A stretch of DNA of 64,000 nt. Source: Belliella pelovolcani. Lineage in GTDB: Bacteria > Bacteroidota > Bacteroidia > Cytophagales > Cyclobacteriaceae. Made by a program: the position numbers and the translations under genes. Position 1 is the stretch's first letter; each line of letters opens with the position of its first letter. The notes under the pieces were generated by a model that was not told the DNA's origin, made no database searches, and saw only the letters and a list, made by a program, of their open reading frames with translations. The DNA lies in the NCBI RefSeq assembly GCF_900156785.1, contig NZ_FTOP01000001.1, positions 1 through 64,000 on the forward strand. The letters are read 5' to 3'. Positions 51,131 to 58,943 of this stretch are shown one piece after another.

Positions 51131-54100
51131 TTATTCAGCTCTTTTGACTGATGACTTTTCTGATTTGCCCATGGACCTGTAGATAATATCATGAATCTCA
51201 GTACGAACGCCATCCTTCAAAAGCGTATTGTTGTTGGCATCAGGGTGAACTCTATTGGATAAAAACACATAAATCAAGTCATTGTCAGGATCAGCCCAAA
51301 CACATGTCCCTGTGAAGCCAGTATGACCGAAAGTGCCTTTGGGAGCTAATGCACCCGCACTTCCTCCTTTACCTCTTTCTGGTTCTGGCTTGTCCCAGCC
51401 CCAGCCTCTTCTACTTTGGCTTGACTGTCTTTTGGTAAACTCTTTGATTGTCTTTTCATCCAAAAGGTGAACATCTCCATAATGACCACCATTGAGCATC
51501 AGCTGCATCATGACTGCAAGGTCATTGGCCGTACCAAATAAGCCCGCATGTCCCGCGACACCTCCATACATGGCTGCTCCCGGATCGTGCACATAGCCGT
51601 GAACCAATCTTTTTCTAAAAGTTATATCATCTTCAGTAGGCGCAATCCTATTCAAATCCATTTTCTTGGATGGATTGAAGGTCAAAGTATTAAGCCCTAA
51701 AGGTGTATAAAATATCTGCTCCATAAATTCATCCAATGGCTGATTGACAACACGCTCTACCACAGCTTGCATCAAATACATGGTCAAGTCTGAGTAAAGA
51801 TAGCTGTGTTTCCTTCTATTTGGGTCAGGTTTCCTGAGGTCTGACTTGATAGTCCAATGCCAAATACTGTCTTTTAGACTTTGTGAAGCATACATCTCAT
51901 TGGCTACTGGTACCGTAAAATCACCAATTGGAGAAGAGCTGTAGAACTCTGATTTCCAAGAACCTGCTTGTACTGTTTTTGCATAATAAGGGATAAAGGC
52001 AGGTAAACCGGCTTCGTGAGCCATGATATCACTCAAAATTAGATTGCCCTTGTTCGTATTTTTCAGTTCAGGTAGATACCTTGAAATAGGTTGGTTCATA
52101 TCAATGATATCTCTGCTCGCTAAGAACATCACAGCTTGGGTAGTGGATAGCACTTTGGTAATAGAGGCCAAATCGTAAACCGTCTGTACCGTCACCGGCT
52201 TTTTCTTACTATAATCATAGTGACCATAAGCTTTTTCAAAAACCACTTGGCCGTTTTTAGCAATCAAGACCACAGCTCCAGGAGTAGCTTTTTTACGAAT
52301 ACTAATCTCCATCACTTGGTCTATTTCGCTTAGGATCTCACTATCTAAACCCTGACTTTCTGGAATACTATAAGATAATCTCCCCAAGCCAGGTAGATAA
52401 CCACCACTTCCTACTGTAATGATCTCACTAATAGAGACAGGCATCATTCCTTGTGCATCCCTGCCTCCAAAAATGATTTCAGGCACCAAGTTCTGCGTGT
52501 ATTCATTATTCTCAAAAGCTAAAATATTGTGTGGTAGACCATTCAAATATTTTGCGGCATAAGCATTCCCAAAAACGGTAACAATTACAGACTTTTCTTT
52601 GCTAAGTTCCTTTATAAAATTGATATCAGACTGATTGATCCCAAAAGAACGACTTGGGCTATTTGTTAATCCCATCAAACCCACGATGATCGTATTGTAT
52701 GGTTCAAGTTGCTTTTTGAGATTGGCATGCGAGGTCCCATTGGCTCCTTTGTCCAGCTTGAAATGATCCGCTTTGATATACTTATCCACTTTATCTTTGA
52801 AAATTTTCCCATCATCGCCTATCGTAATGGTGGCGATATCAAGCAAATCAAGGTTTCTCAATGGTAAGAAGTTATTCTTATTGGATGTAACTGTGATCGA
52901 ATTTGCATGCAAACGTTCTACCAGTAGCTCAGTTTCTTTGGTATTCAAGCGCTCAACAAGCCCTTTGGTATTGATCGAAGGAGTCTTGTCAAGTCCAGCC
53001 CAGTACTTTGCCTTGAGTACTTTGGTCACCCTATCATCTACTTCTTGTCTGGATAGCTTCCCTTCTTCCACTGCTTGCAAAATCATCTGCTTAGCCTTAG
53101 GTACATCTTGGGAATAGAGTAAAATATCATTACCTGCAAGTAGCGCTAATAGATCCACCTCCCCAGGCTTATAATAGTTACTCACTCCCTTCATATTCAA
53201 TGCATCGGTAAAAATAAGCCCACTGAAATTCATTTGATTTTGTAAAAGGTCTGTGACCACATATTTTGAAAGTGTTGTGGCTTTATTTTTTTCAGCATCC
53301 AAGCTTGGGATATGAAGATGGGCAACCATCACAGACATCAAATCCTCGTCAATCAACTCTCTGTATGGATATAAATCAATATCCTTGATACGATTTTCAG
53401 AATGCCTGATGACTGGTAATGAATAATGCGAATCAGATTCTGTATCTCCATGGCCAGGGAAATGCTTGGCATTTGCAAGAACTCCATTGTCCTGTAAACC
53501 CTTCATATAGGCTTTGGATTTCTTCGCAACCAATCTCTTTTCTTCTCCAAAGGCCCTAAATCCAATAACAGGATTCTCAGGATTAGAATTTACATCCACT
53601 ACAGGAGCAAAATTGATATGCATCCCCAATTCTTTAAACTGACGAGCAATCTCTTTTCCCATATCGTAAATCAACCTCTCGTCTGGCAATGCACCCAGGG
53701 TCATAGCCTTAGGAAAAGTTAGGACAGAATCTAGTCTCATATTGACCCCCCACTCAGCATCCATGGCTATAAAGAGTGGTGTCTTGGAAATCGACTGATA
53801 GTAATTAGTCAAATTTGCCTGTCTTACTGGACCTCCCTGAAAAAATATTAAGCCCCCAAGGTTCTCCTCTTTGATCAATTTGGCAATCTCTTGCTTGTGT
53901 TGCTCGCCCTTGTTGGAATAAGCAGCTACCATAAAAAGCTGACCTAGACGCTCCTCAAAAGTCTGGGAGTTGAATACTGAATCTACCCATTCCATCTGCT
54001 TACGGTAGTCCTTCGCAGCTAATGGATCTCTCTTCTTTCGCGCTACGATTAGGGTTGAGTCTGTATCATTTATAGCAATACCCGTTTCGGAGGAGTCAGC

Positions 54101-54193
54101 CAATACTGCCAAAGGCAGCTCCAAACTCCGTGCAGCATCGGTATGAAATATCACCACCAAGCCTAAAAGTGCGCTCCAAACTTTTATTCGCAT
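51131..54193 (-). CDS. GH3 beta-N-acetylglucosaminidase fused to a serine beta-lactamase-type domain
   Basis: A 1020-residue exported protein with a signal peptide at 1-20. Residues about 60-430 are a NagZ-like GH3 domain: KHFPGHGDTESDSHYSLP near 240 and the nucleophile Asp in TDALNMKG near 328. The C-terminal part from about 620 is a class C beta-lactamase/PBP-type domain: SxxK in LASITKVLST (near 673), the Tyr in YSDLTMYL and the HTG triad in GHTGFTGTC. The GH3 half would release GlcNAc from peptidoglycan fragments; the second half could be a peptidase or esterase acting on the same material. Fusions like this are known in Bacteroidota. Confidence 0.85.
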   Translation of the reverse strand: MRIKVWSALLGLVVIFHTDAARSLELPLAVLADSSETGIAINDTDSTLIVARKKRDPLAAKDYRKQMEWVDSVFNSQTFEERLGQLFMVAAYSNKGEQHKQEIAKLIKEENLGGLIFFQGGPVRQANLTNYYQSISKTPLFIAMDAEWGVNMRLDSVLTFPKAMTLGALPDERLIYDMGKEIARQFKELGMHINFAPVVDVNSNPENPVIGFRAFGEEKRLVAKKSKAYMKGLQDNGVLANAKHFPGHGDTESDSHYSLPVIRHSENRIKDIDLYPYRELIDEDLMSVMVAHLHIPSLDAEKNKATTLSKYVVTDLLQNQMNFSGLIFTDALNMKGVSNYYKPGEVDLLALLAGNDILLYSQDVPKAKQMILQAVEEGKLSRQEVDDRVTKVLKAKYWAGLDKTPSINTKGLVERLNTKETELLVERLHANSITVTSNKNNFLPLRNLDLLDIATITIGDDGKIFKDKVDKYIKADHFKLDKGANGTSHANLKKQLEPYNTIIVGLMGLTNSPSRSFGINQSDINFIKELSKEKSVIVTVFGNAYAAKYLNGLPHNILAFENNEYTQNLVPEIIFGGRDAQGMMPVSISEIITVGSGGYLPGLGRLSYSIPESQGLDSEILSEIDQVMEISIRKKATPGAVVLIAKNGQVVFEKAYGHYDYSKKKPVTVQTVYDLASITKVLSTTQAVMFLASRDIIDMNQPISRYLPELKNTNKGNLILSDIMAHEAGLPAFIPYYAKTVQAGSWKSEFYSSSPIGDFTVPVANEMYASQSLKDSIWHWTIKSDLRKPDPNRRKHSYLYSDLTMYLMQAVVERVVNQPLDEFMEQIFYTPLGLNTLTFNPSKKMDLNRIAPTEDDITFRKRLVHGYVHDPGAAMYGGVAGHAGLFGTANDLAVMMQLMLNGGHYGDVHLLDEKTIKEFTKRQSSQSRRGWGWDKPEPERGKGGSAGALAPKGTFGHTGFTGTCVWADPDNDLIYVFLSNRVHPDANNNTLLKDGVRTEIHDIIYRSMGKSEKSSVKRAE

Positions 54194-54228
54194 GCTTATG
54201 TTTAATTTTTATTGCTTAATATTTAAAA

Positions 54229-54236
54229 TAACTTTG
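54229..54236 (+). promoter_or_regulatory. Candidate -7 element (TAACTTTG)
   Basis: TAACTTTG matches TAnnTTTG on the plus strand, 123 nt before the ATG at 54359. Directly after it is an inverted repeat ATGAATA-N7-TATTCAT (54238-54258) at the presumed start site. Confidence 0.35.
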
Positions 54237-54358
54237 TATGAATATACAATGTATTCATCAAACATACCTCAACTTCATCATTAGAAATATCCAATTTTGA
54301 TAGAAGGTGATATATATTGAATACAACGTAATAAAGTACAAAAGAATCTAAACTGAGT

Positions 54359-54769
54359 ATGAAATTTCCATCGATCTTCAAAACGGCAAGACCCATGAGC
54401 TTTGACATCAAGCCAAGGTATTATGATCCTGTCAAAGAAGAAATAGACCAAAGAACACAAAGGATCAAGAGACAGCTACAGGCTGACGGTAAGCTCAAAT
54501 CTGATGAGGAAATTACTGATGCTTTCAGAAGTGACTATGGATCCCCTATCAGAGGAGCTTTTGCTCAGGGTGGGCCAATCAAAGGAAGGCAGAGTTCTAT
54601 TGTAACTTCAGCAGGAATGCTTCGCCTTTTTATCTTTATGCTCTTGATTGGAGGCATGATGGGCTACATTTACTTCGGATCGATTGTCCTATACATTGTT
54701 CTCTATCTCTCAATTGGCGGAGGCTTGGCAGGCCTCTTTTTCAGACTGAAAGCAAGTAGGAGGAAATGA
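54359..54769 (+). CDS. Small membrane protein preceding mutL
   Basis: A 136-residue protein. The first 80 residues are polar and basic (RYYDPVKEEIDQRTQRIKRQL, an N-terminal helix), and the last 55 contain two hydrophobic helices. No known family is recognised. It overlaps mutL by 4 nt (ATGA), so it is almost certainly translated in the same operon. The same arrangement in other Cytophagales would be worth checking. A role in repair is not implied by the sequence. Confidence 0.7.
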   Translation: MKFPSIFKTARPMSFDIKPRYYDPVKEEIDQRTQRIKRQLQADGKLKSDEEITDAFRSDYGSPIRGAFAQGGPIKGRQSSIVTSAGMLRLFIFMLLIGGMMGYIYFGSIVLYIVLYLSIGGGLAGLFFRLKASRRK

Positions 54770-56646
54770 ACAATATCATTCAACTCCTTCCTGACGCCAT
54801 TGCCAATCAGATCGCAGCCGGTGAGGTGGTACAAAGACCAGCTTCTGCACTCAAAGAAATGCTCGAAAATGCAGTAGACGCAGAGGCCAAACAAATCCAA
54901 GTCATTGTCAAAGATGCAGGGAAAGCCTTGATGCAAGTCATCGATGATGGAAAAGGTATGAGCCTGACCGATGCTAGGATGTGCTTTGAAAGACATGCAA
55001 CCTCAAAAATCAGAACTTCTGAAGATCTTTTTGCCATTAGAACATTTGGTTTCAGAGGTGAGGCCATGGCATCTATCGCTGCAGTAGCGCAGGTTGAAAT
55101 GAAAACTCGTCAACAAGGGGAAGAATTAGGCACTTTGATTCAAATTGAGGGGTCTGAATTCAAAAAACAAGAACCAATCTCTTGTCCAGAAGGTACATCT
55201 ATCGCGGTCAAAAATCTTTTTTTCAATGTCCCTGCGAGAAGAAACTTCCTCAAATCCAATCCAGTGGAGATGAAACACTTGGTAGAAGAGTTTCAAAGAG
55301 TAGCATTATCCTATCCAGAAATTGGGTTCACCTTCCATCAAAACGACATGGAGCTATTCAACCTTACTCCAGGAAAACTCAGTCAACGCATCGTAGGGAT
55401 CTTTGGAAAAAACCATCAAACTCAACTTGTCAGCTGCAAAGAAGATACACCACATTTGAATGTAAAAGGCTATATAGGTAAACCAGAAAATGCCAAAAAA
55501 ACACGCGGTGAACAATATTTCTTTGTCAACAATAGATACATTAAAAGCAACTACCTACATCATGCCGTAGCCAATGCTTTCGAAGGGCTGATGCCTGCTG
55601 ATATGCATCCCTTTTATGTTTTGTTCTTAGAAATCGATCCATCGCATATCGATATCAATGTGCATCCTACCAAAACAGAAATCAAGTTTGACGACGAAAG
55701 AACAGTCTATGCTGTAATTCGCTCTGCGGTAAAACAAGCTTTGGGAGCGCACAATGTCGTCCCCACCTTGGATTTCAACATGGATGTAAATTTTGCTGAA
55801 AACTGGGGCAAAGACGAAAATCGCAAAGCCGCCGTGGGTTTAGAAAATAGCTATAAACCTGACGAGCCTTACAAAGATAATGCTTACAAAAGCTTTCAGA
55901 CCCCAACCTTCAAAAGGCAGGATGTATCAGGTTGGGAGAAGCTTTTTGAGGGGGCAGAACAAAACAAAAACTGGGAAAGAAAAACTCCTGAAAGAGAGGA
56001 AGAAAGAGATTTTCTAACATTTTCATCAAAAGCAAATGAAGATGACTTGAAGGAAAGTATTTTTCCGAAAGATCAAGAAAATACAGGAGCAACTTTCCAA
56101 GTGGAGCAGAGTTATATCATTGCTCAGATGTCATCCGGACTTTTGATATTGGATCAGCAAGCATCCCATGAAAGAATTCTCTATGAAAGGTACAGCAGGC
56201 AACTCAATAACAATGCAGGGGTATCTCAGCAGTGCTTGTTCCCACAGCATATCCAATTGAGCCCAGCTGATTTTGCATTGGTCTTAGATATCAAAGAGGA
56301 ACTTCATAGCTTAGGCTTCGTAATAGATGTATTTGGAAAAGAGACCATCCTGATCCAAGGAACACCAGCAGATGTACAGATGACCAACGAGAAAATCCTT
56401 TTTGAAGGATTATTGGAGCAGTTCAAGCATTTCAAATCTGAATTATCCTTGGACAATAGGGAAAACCTAGCGCGGTCACTTGCCAAAAGATCATCCATCA
56501 AAAAAGGGAAAAAGCTAGATCCCTCAGAAATGGAAACCTTGGTTGGTCAATTATTTGCCTGCCAAAATCCAAATTATGGGCTTGCTGGGAACAAAACCTT
56601 CGTCAAACTAGATTTAAATAAAATACACGCTTTTTTCAATAGATAA
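54766..56646 (+). CDS. mutL: DNA mismatch repair protein MutL
   Basis: A 626-residue ATPase of mismatch repair, which links MutS recognition to strand removal. The GHKL ATPase shows LPDAIANQIAAGEVVQRPASALKEMLENAVDA (motif I with Glu33-Asn), IDDGKGM (motif II) and RGEA near 100. The dimerisation C-terminal domain has QASHERILYERY and the end segment LVGQLFACQNPNYGLAGNKTFV. There is no obvious DQHA(x)2E(x)4E endonuclease motif: at that position it reads DQQASHERILYE, which keeps part of it, so endonuclease activity remains possible. It is coupled to the small membrane protein gene upstream and followed by two rhomboid genes. Confidence 0.95.
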   Translation: MNNIIQLLPDAIANQIAAGEVVQRPASALKEMLENAVDAEAKQIQVIVKDAGKALMQVIDDGKGMSLTDARMCFERHATSKIRTSEDLFAIRTFGFRGEAMASIAAVAQVEMKTRQQGEELGTLIQIEGSEFKKQEPISCPEGTSIAVKNLFFNVPARRNFLKSNPVEMKHLVEEFQRVALSYPEIGFTFHQNDMELFNLTPGKLSQRIVGIFGKNHQTQLVSCKEDTPHLNVKGYIGKPENAKKTRGEQYFFVNNRYIKSNYLHHAVANAFEGLMPADMHPFYVLFLEIDPSHIDINVHPTKTEIKFDDERTVYAVIRSAVKQALGAHNVVPTLDFNMDVNFAENWGKDENRKAAVGLENSYKPDEPYKDNAYKSFQTPTFKRQDVSGWEKLFEGAEQNKNWERKTPEREEERDFLTFSSKANEDDLKESIFPKDQENTGATFQVEQSYIIAQMSSGLLILDQQASHERILYERYSRQLNNNAGVSQQCLFPQHIQLSPADFALVLDIKEELHSLGFVIDVFGKETILIQGTPADVQMTNEKILFEGLLEQFKHFKSELSLDNRENLARSLAKRSSIKKGKKLDPSEMETLVGQLFACQNPNYGLAGNKTFVKLDLNKIHAFFNR

Positions 56647-56650
56647 GCTC

Positions 56651-57442
56651 ATGTTCAGAAACCTCACACCAGTAGTCAAGAACCTTCTGCTAATCAATAT
56701 CGCCATGTTTGTTGTGGCTAGTTATTTCATGCCGCAGCTAGAAAGGATGTTTGCGCTATACTATGTCCAAAGCCCTAGGTTCATGCCTACCCAGTTTTTG
56801 ACTTACATGTTCATGCATGCCAACTTCTGGCATTTGTTCAGCAATATGTTTGGTCTATTCATTTTTGGACCATTACTGGAGCAATTTCTAGGACCAAAAA
56901 AACTTCTCACGCTCTGGATGGTATGTGGTGTAGGTAGTGGTTTACTTTACTCTGGATACAATGCTTACAGAATTGGGCAGTTAGACAATCAAATTGAAGC
57001 ATTCTACGCTAACCCAAGTCCTGAAAGATTCAATGATTTTGTCAAAGATAACCGACATTTATTCAAGTCAGGAGTTTATGACTTCATCGATGATTACACC
57101 AAAAACCCAGAGAGTAAAACTATGATTCAAAGGGCTAAGGAAAATTACATGGGAATCAGAGACATTCAGATCAATATTCCTATGGTAGGAGCATCTGGTG
57201 CATTATTTGGGATCCTGATTGCTTTTGCGATGTTTTTCCCAAACACTGAATTACTCTTGTTATTTCCTCCTATGCCTGTGAAAGCGAAGTATTTGGTGTT
57301 ATTTTATGGTCTATACACAGTGTATAATATCATCAATAACAGTCCGACTGATAATGTGGCACATTTCGCGCATTTGAGCGGATTGATAATAGGGGTAGGT
57401 TTAGTATATTATTGGAAGAAAAACAGAAATAACTTTTACTAA
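56651..57442 (+). CDS. Rhomboid family intramembrane serine protease
   Basis: A 263-residue six-helix membrane protein. The rhomboid fold is shown by MFMHANFWHLFSNMFGLFIFGPLLEQFLG (HxxxN region in helix 2), GASGALFGIL with the catalytic Ser, and the last-helix His in NVAHFAHLSGLIIG. Between helices 3 and 4 is a large polar insert (about residues 110-170) absent from GlpG. It lies 4 bp after mutL. The substrate is unknown. Confidence 0.88.
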   Translation: MFRNLTPVVKNLLLINIAMFVVASYFMPQLERMFALYYVQSPRFMPTQFLTYMFMHANFWHLFSNMFGLFIFGPLLEQFLGPKKLLTLWMVCGVGSGLLYSGYNAYRIGQLDNQIEAFYANPSPERFNDFVKDNRHLFKSGVYDFIDDYTKNPESKTMIQRAKENYMGIRDIQINIPMVGASGALFGILIAFAMFFPNTELLLLFPPMPVKAKYLVLFYGLYTVYNIINNSPTDNVAHFAHLSGLIIGVGLVYYWKKNRNNFY

Positions 57443-57453
57443 AAGAAAAGGCT

Positions 57454-58383
57454 ATGTACGGAGGATTTTGGGATAATTTGAGGAATGCGTTTCGACACAG
57501 CAATAACAGCCTGTATAAGTTGATTGCCATCAATCTCTTGGTGTTTGTGTCTGTGCTGGTAGTCAGGATCGTTCTGAGCTTCTCTGGTGCAGGTGCGCTT
57601 TATAAGACACTGTTGGGGTATTTGATGATGCCTGCTGATCTTGGACAATTTATATTCCAGCCTTGGTCTATTTTGACATACATGTTCCTTCACGAGGGCA
57701 TATTTCACATTCTTTTCAATATGCTATTTCTATTTTGGTTTGGCATGTTGGTCAATGAATACTTGGGAAGTAGAAAGCTTGCTAATATTTATATTTTAGG
57801 AGGACTTGCAGGGGCTGCTTTATACGTATTGATGTATAACATTTCACCTATGTTCACAGAAGTACTACCAGCAGCTAAAATGCTAGGTGCTAGTGCGGGA
57901 GTATATGCCATCGTTGTGGCAGCAGCCACCTTGGCTCCTAATACCACTTTTCGCTTAATCCTTATAGGACCAGTAAAAATCAAATACATCGCTATATTCT
58001 ATGTGTTCATTGCTTTTGCAAATTCAGCTGGAAGCAATGCCGGAGGTGAGCTGGCACATTTAGGAGGCGCTGCGATGGGTTTTTGGTATATTCTGCAACT
58101 CAAAAAAGGGAATGACTGGGGTAGGCCTATTCAAGCAGTAGGTCAATTTTTTGAAGGACTGCTTTCAAATAGGAGTAAAATCAAAGTTACTTACAAGAAA
58201 AAAACTTACTCTAGCCAAGAAACAAAAAGCAGCAGAACAAATCGCTCTACTGCTTCTTTCTCAAATTCTTCCGAGACTACACAAGAAGAAATTGATATGA
58301 TTTTGGATAAAATTGCCGAAAAAGGCTACGAAGCCCTTAGTAAAGACGAAAAGAGAAAACTTTTCGAATTCAGTAAGAAATAA
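57454..58383 (+). CDS. Rhomboid family intramembrane serine protease
   Basis: A 309-residue rhomboid relative. Markers are LTYMFLHEGIFHILFNMLFLFWFG (HxxxN), GASAGVYAIVV with the catalytic Ser, and AHLGGAAMGF with the catalytic His. The C-terminal 100 residues are cytosolic, polar and rich in Ser/Thr/Lys, ending in a helix EEIDMILDKIAEKGYEALSKDEKRKL that is typical of many Bacteroidota rhomboids (the DUF6576 type). It follows the first rhomboid gene after 11 bp, so both are in the mutL operon. Confidence 0.88.
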   Translation: MYGGFWDNLRNAFRHSNNSLYKLIAINLLVFVSVLVVRIVLSFSGAGALYKTLLGYLMMPADLGQFIFQPWSILTYMFLHEGIFHILFNMLFLFWFGMLVNEYLGSRKLANIYILGGLAGAALYVLMYNISPMFTEVLPAAKMLGASAGVYAIVVAAATLAPNTTFRLILIGPVKIKYIAIFYVFIAFANSAGSNAGGELAHLGGAAMGFWYILQLKKGNDWGRPIQAVGQFFEGLLSNRSKIKVTYKKKTYSSQETKSSRTNRSTASFSNSSETTQEEIDMILDKIAEKGYEALSKDEKRKLFEFSKK

Positions 58384-58384
58384 T

Positions 58385-58855
58385 TCAGTTCAGATTTAAA
58401 ACTGCCCCTACCCTCAATACTGGCCATCTGGTATTCTGGCTCTGCATTTTCACTTCGGTGATAAAACCGAATTTCTCTGTAGCAGCAAGATAAGCTCCAA
58501 CACCAAGGTTTCCTCCTGGTCTCGTCTGTAATAATCCTGGATCTCCTTGTTGCGTATTGATCCAGTAATTACTGTATCCTGCGAGTACATATACTTGAGA
58601 TACCCCTTCAGTCAAATAATACTTCAAATCCGCATTCAGATTAAAGGAGTTTCCGATATCTGGAAACCACACTGTGAATGTCGGAGCCAAAGAAAGTCTA
58701 TCTGCAAAAAAATACTCTACGCCTATGAAAGTCCCTAGGTCTTTGATGGTAAGACGATAATCACCACCTGCCATCAATCGAGCTTCCCCATGTTGTTGTG
58801 CAAAAACTCCAGCAGTCAAAAAACTTAGAAATAGAATCAATATTATTTTTTTCAT
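58385..58855 (-). CDS. Outer-membrane beta-barrel protein
   Basis: A 156-residue protein. The signal peptide is MKKIILILFLSFLTAGVFAQ, then about eight amphipathic strands (GDYRLTIKDLGTFIGVEYFF; SQVYVLAGYSNYWIN; GNLGVGAYLAA), and the end RVGAVLNLN. This is a small 8-strand barrel of unknown role. Upstream in-frame ATGs at 58861 and 58876 exist; the signal peptide favours 58855. It is convergent with the rhomboid gene (1 bp apart). Confidence 0.7.
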   Translation of the reverse strand: MKKIILILFLSFLTAGVFAQQHGEARLMAGGDYRLTIKDLGTFIGVEYFFADRLSLAPTFTVWFPDIGNSFNLNADLKYYLTEGVSQVYVLAGYSNYWINTQQGDPGLLQTRPGGNLGVGAYLAATEKFGFITEVKMQSQNTRWPVLRVGAVLNLN

Positions 58856-58943
58856 CCCCATATAATTAAGAATCATTGATAAAACCTGATTTCAGGGTAG
58901 AAATTAAGTGGCTTTACCAAGGATTCAAAGGTAATGTAGGATT

